DNA of 5,548 nucleotides from Pseudomonadota bacterium (GTDB lineage: Bacteria; Pseudomonadota; Gammaproteobacteria; Burkholderiales; Thiobacillaceae): positions 1 through 5,548 of the forward strand of contig JAJZRT010000208.1 of the NCBI GenBank assembly GCA_021802595.1, written 5' to 3'. Position 1 is the stretch's first letter. Every line of letters starts with the position of its first letter. The notes beneath the pieces are model-generated. The model was not told the origin of the DNA. It saw nothing but the letters and a program-made list of their open reading frames with translations, and did not search any database. The position numbers were made by a program, and so were the translations under genes. Below, in pieces: positions 1 through 5,472 of this stretch.

Positions 1-85
1 CCAGGACAAGCAGCGGGCCCGGCGGAGCGGCAACTGCGCGACGCTGTGCGTCGTTCAGGTTGTCAAGAAGATGAGATACGTCCAT
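1..85 (-). CDS. uvrD: DNA helicase II UvrD, N-terminal fragment (cut by window edge)
   Basis: UvrD is a superfamily 1A 3'-to-5' DNA helicase. It displaces the incised strand in nucleotide excision repair and the nicked strand in mismatch repair. Only the first 28 residues are present, reading MDVSHLLDNLNDAQRRAVAA and then PPGPLLVL. This matches the E. coli UvrD start (MDVSYLLDSLNDKQREAVAA, then LLVL just before the Walker A loop) nearly residue for residue. The Q-motif glutamine is visible in NDAQRRAV; the Walker A motif should lie just beyond the edge. The start is secure from this homology. No Shine-Dalgarno sequence precedes the ATG (the bases before it read CCGAA). The gene is divergent from the degenerate GGDEF gene. 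Rep is a paralogue, but the MDVS opening favours UvrD. Confidence 0.9.
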   Translation of the reverse strand, partial: MDVSHLLDNLNDAQRRAVAAPPGPLLVL

Positions 86-91
86 TTCGGC

Positions 92-100
92 ATAATAACA
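92..100 (-). promoter_or_regulatory. Candidate extended -10 promoter of uvrD
   Basis: On the minus strand, positions 100 to 92 read TGTTATTAT: the extended -10 element TGN followed by TATTAT, five of six matches to TATAAT. Standard spacing from the -10 would place transcription start at about position 85, which is the A of the uvrD ATG. No good -35 is seen 17 bases upstream, but an extended -10 can partly make up for that. This is a pattern match by eye only. Confidence 0.35.
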
Positions 101-218
101 AGCACCATGCCGCGGCGCGACGACGGACGATGTGGCCATGTGTCGGGGAGGATTCTCCGCTGGTGTGACACGCACCCGAAGCGAGCATCACCGCCTGAGG
201 AAGTCTGTACCCAACGTA

Positions 219-247
219 TTGTTATTTCTGGATTCCAGAGGTACATT
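219..247 (+). promoter_or_regulatory. Candidate sigma-70 promoter for the degenerate GGDEF gene
   Basis: TTGTTA (219-224) and TACATT (242-247) each match four of six consensus bases and are separated by the ideal 17 bases. The predicted transcription start is near 254, which leaves an untranslated leader of about 42 bases with a good ribosome-binding site. The match is moderate and was found by eye. Confidence 0.4.
227..239. promoter_or_regulatory. 13-base palindrome in the promoter spacer, candidate operator
   Basis: TCTGGATTCCAGA is a perfect inverted repeat of two 6-base arms around a central T at 233. It lies wholly between the candidate -35 (219-224) and -10 (242-247) and is centred exactly in that spacer. 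A dimeric regulator bound here would control the rightward promoter. No regulator can be named, and a palindrome this short can arise by chance. Confidence 0.3.
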
Positions 248-281
248 CTGTTGAAGGCTACCCCACCACCTCTAGGGCCCT

Positions 282-298
282 GAGGAGAAATCTTTGTG
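282..298 (+). promoter_or_regulatory. Ribosome-binding site that sets the GTG start at 296
   Basis: GAGGAGA at 282-288 is a strong Shine-Dalgarno sequence. The GAGGAG core ends 8 bases before the GTG at 296. A second in-frame GTG at 302 is possible but lies further from the optimal spacing. Confidence 0.7.
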
Positions 299-1657
299 TC
301 TGTGAGCGAATTCGTTTCCGCGGATCCGACTCTGGCACAGACCATCCGGCGTCATCTCGAGAGCTTGCGGCGCAGTGGTACGGGGGCCGCACTCGCACGG
401 CTCCTGGAGCGCGGCCTCGACCAGGGTGGGGCGCTGACCGGCCTGCATGGCAACTGTGCTGCGGTAAGCCGCCTGCATGCCCAGCTGGGCGCATTTGCAT
501 CCGATGGCGACAATCCGCCGGCATTGCGCATCAAGGCGCGTGTGATCCAGCAGCATCTCGTCCCCTATCTCGAGGCGAGCCCCCCTGCCCCAGTGCTGCA
601 CAACCCGTTTCAACCGTACATAGACGTGATCAACGGGATCGGAACCGCACCACCGCCCGCACCGGCCGAATCGCCAGCCACCAACATCTGCACGCCGCCA
701 CGGATATCGATCGGCCCGGCTGCGGGGGCCAGGGAATTGCCGATGCGCCGGCCTGGGGAGGCTGCAAGCGCGCCGACATCCGATGCCGGCGCGACGGGCC
801 TGTACGAGTTGGCAGGGAAGGCGCTGGACAATCCAGGGTCTGAAACGGCTGGCGGGCGGCGCTACGAGGCGTTGCGCCGATCCGAGCTCAATGCCTGGCG
901 CGCAATTTACGGAGTGATGAAGGACTTCAAGAGCCTCAAGCAGCTCTGGGTCAGCAGTCTTGACGAACTGCGGCGCGAGCGCGCTGACCTCGAACAGCAA
1001 CTGACCGGCGCTACCGACCGCATCAAGTCCGTCGAGTCCGATTGTGAACGCCTGCGCGCGGAGCTCGGCCAGACGCGCCGGCGCGGTGCGACGGCACCGC
1101 GGCGTCCTGGCGCCGTCCGCCCCGGGACCAGGCGAGCGAGACGTGCGATGGTGCTACCCAGACGCGAAACGTTTCTGCAGAGGCTCGCGTCCGAGATCGA
1201 GCGTGTGCGCCGTCACAGCGGCTCATTGGCCGTGGCAGTGATCGGCCTCGACGGTCTGGATGCTTTGCCCGCCAGCTACGGCGAAAATGGCGGGCATACG
1301 GTTTTGCGCTGTTATGCCGAAGAGATTCTGTCCGGTTTTCGTACCTACGACTTCGTTGCCGCCTACGACCGCCATCGGTTCGCGGTGCTGTTTCCAGGTA
1401 CCGAGCGTGACGGCGCGGTACGCGCCCTGGCAAAAGCGCAGAAGCGCGCTGCCGAAACCCACCTGAAAGTGGGCGGCGAAAGCCTGCCGCTTCCCGCGTT
1501 CTTCAGCGCCGTGGGGCTGCTTGCGGCTGGTGAAGACGCCGCGTCCCTCATGATGCGTGTCGCGAACGCCGTAGAAGAAGCCCGATCGGTGCCCCCGCCG
1601 CATGTTCTTGTCGCTGCCGCGGGACCAGTGCAGACCGGGGCAGGCACGTCGGTCTGA
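296..1657 (+). CDS. Degenerate GGDEF-domain protein with coiled coil, catalytically inactive, I-site retained
   Basis: This 453-residue protein has no signal peptide and no evident membrane segment, so it is probably cytosolic. Residues 5-95 look helical. Residues 96-168 are a Pro/Ala-rich linker. Residues about 209-262 look like a coiled coil (LDELRRERADLEQQL), followed by an Arg-rich stretch at 259-283. A GGDEF fold covers about 288-430. Its core is recognisable in ETFLQRLASEIERVRRH and in RFAVLFPGT, but the signature is DRHRF (358-362) instead of GGDEF. The metal-binding Asp is Gly317, and the substrate-contacting Asn and Asp (PleD N335 and D344) are Pro325 and His334. Diguanylate cyclase activity is therefore very unlikely. 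An RxxD motif (R349, D352) lies exactly five residues before the signature, which is the position of the inhibitory c-di-GMP-binding site of true cyclases. The start is a GTG with a strong GAGGAG site. A gene for a PilZ protein follows 107 bases downstream on the same strand. I infer a c-di-GMP-responsive regulatory or scaffold protein; its target is unknown. Confidence 0.8.
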   Translation: MSVSEFVSADPTLAQTIRRHLESLRRSGTGAALARLLERGLDQGGALTGLHGNCAAVSRLHAQLGAFASDGDNPPALRIKARVIQQHLVPYLEASPPAPVLHNPFQPYIDVINGIGTAPPPAPAESPATNICTPPRISIGPAAGARELPMRRPGEAASAPTSDAGATGLYELAGKALDNPGSETAGGRRYEALRRSELNAWRAIYGVMKDFKSLKQLWVSSLDELRRERADLEQQLTGATDRIKSVESDCERLRAELGQTRRRGATAPRRPGAVRPGTRRARRAMVLPRRETFLQRLASEIERVRRHSGSLAVAVIGLDGLDALPASYGENGGHTVLRCYAEEILSGFRTYDFVAAYDRHRFAVLFPGTERDGAVRALAKAQKRAAETHLKVGGESLPLPAFFSAVGLLAAGEDAASLMMRVANAVEEARSVPPPHVLVAAAGPVQTGAGTSV

Positions 1658-1704
1658 AACCGCTGTGCGTCCTCCGCCTTGCTGGCGGAGCATGTTCGGT
1701 TTCA
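1655..1704 (+). terminator. Nested hairpin starting on the stop codon of the GGDEF gene
   Basis: An outer 8-bp stem, TGAAACCG (1655-1662) with CGGTTTCA (1697-1704), encloses an inner 7-bp stem, CTCCGCC (1672-1678) with GGCGGAG (1684-1690), which has a 5-base loop. The left outer arm includes the TGA stop codon. No T-run follows, so this is not a classical intrinsic terminator. It may stabilise the 3' end, weaken read-through into the PilZ gene, or be a Rho-linked structure. Confidence 0.45.
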
Positions 1705-1764
1705 CAGGGGCTGTCGCAGGAGTAAGATCAGGCATGCCATAGCAGAAGCGGGGGAAGGGGATCC

Positions 1765-2103
1765 GTGCCGAGTGAACGTCGTGACACGCCGCGCATACCA
1801 TATTCGCTGGAAGCCGTGATCAAGAGCGGAGGTGGTGACATGCGGCCGTGCAAGACCCGCGACATCAGCCTCAACGGCGTATTCGTGCTGATCCGGGGAA
1901 CGAGGCCATATCCGACCGGTCCGGTTGAGTTGATGGTGAAGATGCCATCATCCCGGACTCGGCCGATGAGGCGTTTTCATGCCCAGATCGTGCACGCAGG
2001 TGCCGACGGTTTCGGGCTGTTGTTCGACCATACCCAGACCGAAGGTTATGTTCCGTTGATCAAACTGGTCTTCGCGAAGGCCAGTTTGCCCGAACTGCTC
2101 TGA
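1765..2103 (+). CDS. Stand-alone PilZ-domain c-di-GMP-binding protein
   Basis: This 112-residue protein is essentially one PilZ domain, the usual c-di-GMP receptor fold that controls motility, pili, exopolysaccharide or other outputs. Both ligand-binding motifs are present: RxxxR as RDTPR (residues 6-10) and D/NxSxxG as DISLNG (residues about 33-38). The strands that follow, with VELMVKMP and the RFHAQIVHAGADGFGLLF pattern, fit the PilZ beta barrel. A hydrophobic C-terminal tail (YVPLIKLVF) is typical of small PilZ proteins. The GTG start at 1765 is preceded by AAGGGG (1755-1760) with a 4-base spacer. It may be co-transcribed with the degenerate GGDEF gene upstream, although a hairpin lies between them. 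The length is normal for a single-domain PilZ. It lacks the partner domains of YcgR or BcsA, so its target cannot be named. Confidence 0.88.
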   Translation: MPSERRDTPRIPYSLEAVIKSGGGDMRPCKTRDISLNGVFVLIRGTRPYPTGPVELMVKMPSSRTRPMRRFHAQIVHAGADGFGLLFDHTQTEGYVPLIKLVFAKASLPELL

Positions 2104-2117
2104 CATTCGCAGTGCTG

Positions 2118-2143
2118 ACCGGGGCGGTGTCGACACCCCCGGT
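2118..2143 (+). terminator. Strong hairpin just after the PilZ gene, candidate terminator
   Basis: A perfect 12-base palindrome, GGTGTCGACACC (2126-2137), is flanked by ACCGGGG on the left and CCCGGT on the right. The arms pair further if two left-arm bases bulge out. The structure begins 15 bases after the PilZ stop codon. No T-tract follows, so factor-independent termination is uncertain. Confidence 0.4.
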
Positions 2144-2242
2144 CCGGTCCGCGGCCTTGCGCCTGCCCGTGTCCGGCGTCTCGCTTGGCGGCAATCGCAC
2201 CCGGTTTGCACGTCGCACGCATCTTGCGCGAACCACGGGGTT

Positions 2243-2263
2243 CCGGGAAGGGGAAAATCCCGG
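2243..2263 (+). other. Small leader hairpin upstream of the membrane-protein gene
   Basis: CCGGGA (2243-2248) pairs with TCCCGG (2258-2263) around a 9-base A/G-rich loop. It sits 50 bases before the ATG at 2314. It could be a leader structure or chance in GC-rich DNA. The rest of 2104-2313 shows no convincing gene or promoter. Confidence 0.2.
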
Positions 2264-2302
2264 CGTGCGCCGCAACGGCAGCGCCGGTCCTTCGTTCTGC
2301 CC

Positions 2303-2316
2303 GGGAGAGTCGCATG
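2303..2316 (+). promoter_or_regulatory. Ribosome-binding site that sets the ATG start at 2314
   Basis: GGGAG (2303-2307) stands 6 bases before the ATG at 2314. This supports the internal methionine over an upstream in-frame ATG at 2185, which would add 43 residues of low-complexity, non-membrane sequence unlike the rest of the protein. Confidence 0.6.
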
Positions 2317-2769
2317 AAAAGACTGGTCGTCTGGGTCAATGTCCTGCTGTATCTCTGGACGGGCATCGCCCTGGTGCATGGGGCGCTGGAAGTCTATTCC
2401 GCGCGCAACTGGAACCTGGCGCTGCCGGGATCGCGGATGATGTATGCCGGACTGCTCGGCTTTGCAGCGCTGTACACGGTGGTTTGCGTGCTTGGGTTGC
2501 TGCGCCACCGCTGGTGGAGCCGCAGCATGGCTTTTTGGTGGAACCTGGCACTGGCGGCGATCATCGGCGTGCTCCCGGCGCTGATCGCATTTTGGTCGGC
2601 GCGGCTCGAACGCGCGAACGCGATACAGGTACTGCATTCGACGGACGTTGTCATGGGGCTCATGGCTGCCTGCCTGTTCGTGGCGCTGAGTCTGGCGCTG
2701 CGTACCCGCGCGCTGCAGGACTACTTCGAGGATTGCGGCGGGACTAGCGCAGCAGCGCCACGCTCTTGA
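2314..2769 (+). CDS. Hypothetical integral membrane protein, about four TM segments
   Basis: I do not recognise the family of this 151-residue protein. It starts MKRLVVWVNVLLYLW and has hydrophobic segments at about residues 4-28, 44-63, 73-95 and 112-129. Short basic turns (RHRWWSR at 64-70, RTR at 130-132) lie between or after them, and the tail at 132-151 is polar and slightly acidic. By the positive-inside rule the basic 64-70 loop and the C-terminus are probably cytoplasmic. Tryptophans cluster near segment ends (W67, W68, W75, W76), as is common at membrane interfaces. No catalytic motif or metal-binding cluster is evident. An upstream in-frame ATG at 2185 was rejected because 2314 has a GGGAG site and begins directly with the first membrane segment. 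The last 26 bases overlap the end of the convergent modC gene. Nothing in the sequence links it to molybdate or to c-di-GMP. Confidence 0.7.
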   Translation: MKRLVVWVNVLLYLWTGIALVHGALEVYSARNWNLALPGSRMMYAGLLGFAALYTVVCVLGLLRHRWWSRSMAFWWNLALAAIIGVLPALIAFWSARLERANAIQVLHSTDVVMGLMAACLFVALSLALRTRALQDYFEDCGGTSAAAPRS

Positions 2770-3820
2770 CCTGCGCGTAAATTTCGGCGCCCGGCCCAAG
2801 ACCGAGCGAGTGTACTGACCGGCGGGTGACGCGGGCAAGAAGCAAGGCACCCGAGGCATCCAGTTTGACGATGGCCTGTGCCGGACGGTCCTCCGTTACT
2901 TCCAGCACGCGCACCGGGAAGATGTTGAGAATGCTGGTATTGCGATGGTGTTCGAGGCTCAGGCTTACGTCGCGTGCCAGAATGCGCACCCGCACCGCGG
3001 TTCCTTCCGGTAGCCGCTGCTGCGGTATGGACAGGCGCCCGCCCGGGAATGCGAGCAGCGCCAACTGGAATTGCTCGTCGTATCCGGCCACCGTCGCATC
3101 GAGGATGGCCGCGGCCTCGTCGCTGCGGGCAAGTGGCAGATCCAGGCGCGTAAGCATCTCACGCAGGTTGCCGTGGGCCACGACGCGCCCCGGTTCAAGA
3201 TTTACCAGGTGGTCAGCGAGTCGGGCCACTTCGTCGATGGCGTGGCTTACATAGAGCACGGGGATCAACAGTTCATCACGCAGGCGCTCGAGAAACGGCA
3301 GTAATTCGATCCGTGAACGGGCATCGAGTGCGGCAAGCGGTTCATCCATCAGCAGCATGACCGGATCCCTCAGCAATGCGCAGGCCATTGCCACGCGGCT
3401 GCGTTCTCCGCCGGACAGTCCCTGGACCCGGCGTCCGAGCAGCGGGCCGATGCCGGCCCACTCCACCGTCCGGGAAAAGGCGGATGCGGAGCCCGCGCGC
3501 AGCGCACGCCTCATACCGTACTCAAGATTGCCGCGCACGCTGAGGTGGGCCAGGAGCCCTGCGTCTTGGAATACGTATCCCACCCGGCGGCGGTGCGCAG
3601 GCACAAAGACGCGCGACTCGCTGTCCTGCCAGAGTTCCTCATTGACCCGCAGCGTGCCGCGCGCGGCCGGCTCCAGGCCGGCTATGCAATTCAGTAATGT
3701 GGACTTCCCGCATCCCGACGGACCAAACACTGCGGTAACACCGCGCGCCGGCGTGTGGAACGTTGCCTCGAGCATGAAATCGCCGCGACGCAGCATGAGG
3801 TGCGCGTCGATGCCGCTCAT
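2744..3820 (-). CDS. modC: Molybdate ABC transporter ATP-binding protein ModC
   Basis: ModC is the cytoplasmic ATPase that powers molybdate import through ModB. At 358 residues it is close to the family's usual length of about 350. Visible motifs are Walker A GPSGCGKST (33-41), Q-loop Gln85 in VFQDAGL, signature LSGGERSRVA (135-144), Walker B VMLLMDEP with catalytic Glu160, D-loop AALD (163-166) and H-loop His193 in YVSHAIDEV. The C-terminal part carries the TOBE/Mop molybdate-binding region, recognisable as RILARDVSLSLEHH (from 279), TSILNIFPV (295-303) and the closing YAQVKSVAL, all close to E. coli ModC. The third position after LSGGE is Ser141 where Gln is usual. The ATG overlaps the modB stop as ATGA, so translation is probably coupled. 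The gene ends the operon and runs 26 bases into the convergent membrane-protein gene; no terminator hairpin is obvious after its stop. Confidence 0.95.
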   Translation of the reverse strand: MSGIDAHLMLRRGDFMLEATFHTPARGVTAVFGPSGCGKSTLLNCIAGLEPAARGTLRVNEELWQDSESRVFVPAHRRRVGYVFQDAGLLAHLSVRGNLEYGMRRALRAGSASAFSRTVEWAGIGPLLGRRVQGLSGGERSRVAMACALLRDPVMLLMDEPLAALDARSRIELLPFLERLRDELLIPVLYVSHAIDEVARLADHLVNLEPGRVVAHGNLREMLTRLDLPLARSDEAAAILDATVAGYDEQFQLALLAFPGGRLSIPQQRLPEGTAVRVRILARDVSLSLEHHRNTSILNIFPVRVLEVTEDRPAQAIVKLDASGALLLARVTRRSVHSLGLGPGAEIYAQVKSVALLR

Positions 3821-4500
3821 AGGCCGCGCGCCTGCAGGCGCCGGTTGGTTAGGTGGACGATAAACATGACGAGGAAGGAAAATATCAGTAACCCTGCCGA
3901 AAGCACGTGGGCGCGCGCGTACTCGAGCGCTTCGACATGGTCATAGATGGCGATCGACAGCACCTGGGTTTTTCCGGGAATATTGCCGCCGATCATGAGC
4001 ACAACCCCGAACTCGCCCACGGTATGGGCAAAGCCGAGGGTGAGTGCCGTGACCAGCCCACGCCGCGCGAGCGGCAGGGCGACGGTAAAAAACCGATCCA
4101 AGGGTCCGGCGCCCAGCATTGCCGCAACCCTGAGCGGACGTTCGCCGATCGCCTCGAAGGCGTTCTGCAGCGGCTGCACCACGAACGGCAGTGAATACAG
4201 CACCGACCCGATGACCAGGCCGGAGAAACTGAATGCCAGCGAGCCGCCACTGACAGCATGCCAGGCTTTGCCCAGTGGTCCGGTCGGGGCCAGCCAGAGC
4301 AGCAGGTAGAAGCCGAGCACGGTCGGTGGAAGCACCAGCGGCAGGGCGACAACGGATTCGACCGGCAGCTTGAGGAAGGAGCGTGTGCGCGCAAGCCACC
4401 ATGCGACCGGTGTCGCGATGACGAACAGAAATGAGGTCGAGATCACAGCAAGCCGCAATGTGAGCCAGACGGGTATAAGATCGATCGCCAATGCATTCAT
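3817..4500 (-). CDS. modB: Molybdate ABC transporter permease ModB
   Basis: ModB is the inner-membrane channel subunit and works as a dimer with two ModC. The protein has 227 residues from the ATG at 4500, normal for the family, with five to six hydrophobic segments. Diagnostic stretches are LPLVLPPTVLGFYLLL after the first segments, and the EAA-type coupling loop that contacts ModC, GAGPLDRFFTVALPLARRG, followed by HTVGEFGVVLMIGGNIPGKT at about 159-178. The last of these is typical of ModB. An upstream GTG at 4533 would add 11 residues, but the ATG at 4500 has AGGA at 7 bases plus GAGGG and leads straight into the first helix, so it is preferred. It lies 54 bases downstream of the modA stop, and the gap can form two mutually exclusive hairpins. 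The end overlaps modC by ATGA. Confidence 0.95.
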   Translation of the reverse strand: MNALAIDLIPVWLTLRLAVISTSFLFVIATPVAWWLARTRSFLKLPVESVVALPLVLPPTVLGFYLLLWLAPTGPLGKAWHAVSGGSLAFSFSGLVIGSVLYSLPFVVQPLQNAFEAIGERPLRVAAMLGAGPLDRFFTVALPLARRGLVTALTLGFAHTVGEFGVVLMIGGNIPGKTQVLSIAIYDHVEALEYARAHVLSAGLLIFSFLVMFIVHLTNRRLQARGL

Positions 4501-4514
4501 GCCCTCATCCTGTA

Positions 4515-4537
4515 CCCCGAACGGGGCTGGCACCCCG
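4515..4537 (-). other. Two mutually exclusive hairpins in the modA-modB gap
   Basis: Read on the mRNA (minus) strand, CGGGG (4537-4533) can pair with CCCCG (4526-4522) across a 6-base loop. Alternatively, CCCC (4526-4523) can pair with GGGG (4518-4515) across the GTTC loop, ending just before the modB ribosome-binding site. The middle arm is shared, so only one can form. Likely effects are mRNA stabilisation behind modA or tuning of modB translation. The stems are short (5 and 4 bp). Confidence 0.35.
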
Positions 4538-4554
4538 GATGGCTTGCTGCGCGT

Positions 4555-5361
4555 TCAGTCGACGTCGTAGCCATAGCGGCGGATGATCACTCGCGCCGCC
4601 GGACTGCGCAGAAACTTCATGAATGCAACTGCTGCCGCGTCGTGTCTGGCGCGCTCGAGAAGGACCGCCTGCTGATCGATGGGTGCATATAGTCTCTGTG
4701 GCACGATCCAGTAGGACCCGCCGGACGTGAACGCCGGATCTTTGAGTTGCGCCAGCGCCACGAATGCGAGTCCGGCGTTGCCGCTGACGGCGAACTGGAA
4801 GGTTTGCCCGATGTCCTCTCCGCGGACGATGCGGGGCTGCAAGGTCCGCCAAAGCCCCAGATGCCGCAGCACTGCACGTGCCGCCGCCCCGTATGGCGCG
4901 ACCTTGGGGTCGGCGATCGCAAGGTGGCGGAATTTCCCGTATTTCAGCACCAGCCCCTTGTTGTCCACGCGCTGCGCAGTGCGGCTCCAAAGGGCAAGCC
5001 GTCCGCGGGCGTAGGTGAACCGGCTGGCGGCCACGCCCAGGCCTTGTCGGACCAGCAGGTGCGGAGTGGCGGTATCGGCTGCCAGCAGCACGTCGTAAGG
5101 GGCCCCGGCGCGGATCTGTGCGTACAGCTTGCCGGTTGATCCGGCACTGATCAGCAGGCGCCCGCCGCCGGTGCGGACAAAGGCTGTGTCCAGTTCCTGC
5201 AGTGTATGAATGAAATCAGCCGCGACCGCGACACTGACCACGCCAGCGTCGGTAGCGGCACCATGTCCGTCAGGCGATACAGCGCGTGCCGGCAGCTGGA
5301 TTGCAGCCAGCAACCCAAGGGCGAGTGCGAAGATGGGTATTAGCGATGCGCGTACGCTCAT
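4555..5361 (-). CDS. modA: Periplasmic molybdate-binding protein ModA
   Basis: ModA binds molybdate (or tungstate) in the periplasm and delivers it to ModBC. From the ATG at 5361 it has 268 residues. A Sec-type signal peptide spans about 1-27 (MSVRAS, a hydrophobic core to AAIQL, then a likely cleavage after ARA). The mature protein shows the family pattern in order: VSVAVAADF (43-50), SAGSTGKLYAQIRAGAPYDV (72-91) with the oxyanion-binding Ser-Thr loop, LLAAD, SRFTYARGRLALW, HLAIADPKVAPYGAAA, QFAVSGNAGLAFVALAQL, and a closing RRYGYDVD. The GSTGK and APYGAAA forms match the Azotobacter-type ModA lineage more than E. coli ModA, as I recall those sequences. Codons open 32 positions further upstream, to 5457, but that extension is Pro/Cys-rich and would bury the signal peptide. 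No strong Shine-Dalgarno sequence is seen before 5361. It is the first gene of modABC. Confidence 0.95.
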   Translation of the reverse strand: MSVRASLIPIFALALGLLAAIQLPARAVSPDGHGAATDAGVVSVAVAADFIHTLQELDTAFVRTGGGRLLISAGSTGKLYAQIRAGAPYDVLLAADTATPHLLVRQGLGVAASRFTYARGRLALWSRTAQRVDNKGLVLKYGKFRHLAIADPKVAPYGAAARAVLRHLGLWRTLQPRIVRGEDIGQTFQFAVSGNAGLAFVALAQLKDPAFTSGGSYWIVPQRLYAPIDQQAVLLERARHDAAAVAFMKFLRSPAARVIIRRYGYDVD

Positions 5362-5472
5362 GAGTGTCGGGTCTTCGATGCCGGTGGAAGGGAAAGCCGG
5401 TAATTTAATCCAAACGCAAGGCCGCGCGCCACATGCGCTCGCGCCTGCCGCACCCAATCGCCGCCGCTTTCT
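5362..5472 (-). promoter_or_regulatory. modA leader and promoter region
   Basis: The only AT-rich patch in this GC-rich leader is around 5400-5410, where the minus strand reads GGATTAAATTACC. TAAATT (5407-5402) could serve as a -10 about 40 bases before the modA ATG, but no matching -35 lies 17 bases upstream. I see no ModE-type inverted repeat and cannot recognise a molybdenum-cofactor riboswitch here. The exact promoter is unresolved. Confidence 0.25.

Noticed and set aside
272..1000. Long minus-strand open frame (242 codons) opposite the degenerate GGDEF gene
   Set aside because: It is a shadow frame in GC-rich coding DNA. It has no recognisable domain or ribosome-binding site, and the plus strand holds a gene with a strong start and a GGDEF fold.
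1223..1801. Minus-strand open frame (192 codons) spanning the GGDEF gene end and PilZ gene start
   Set aside because: It covers two supported plus-strand genes and their gap, and its protein has no coherent motif.
2185..2313. Upstream in-frame start for the membrane protein
   Set aside because: It adds 43 residues without hydrophobic character and lacks a good ribosome-binding site; 2314 has GGGAG at 6 bases.
2112..2747. Plus-strand open frame (211 codons) overlapping the membrane-protein gene
   Set aside because: The competing frame at 2314-2769 has a ribosome-binding site and clear membrane segments. This one has Gly/Arg/Ala-rich content with no fold signal.
1948..2859. Minus-strand open frame (303 codons) across PilZ, membrane-protein and modC ends
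   Set aside because: The predicted protein is low-complexity, rich in Arg, Gln and Pro, and it opposes two better-supported genes.
4501..4533. GTG start of ModB at 4533
   Set aside because: It adds 11 polar residues and has a weak ribosome-binding site; the ATG at 4500 is better placed.
5362..5457. Upstream in-frame extension of ModA
   Set aside because: It would place 32 atypical residues before a clear Sec signal peptide, which normally begins the protein.
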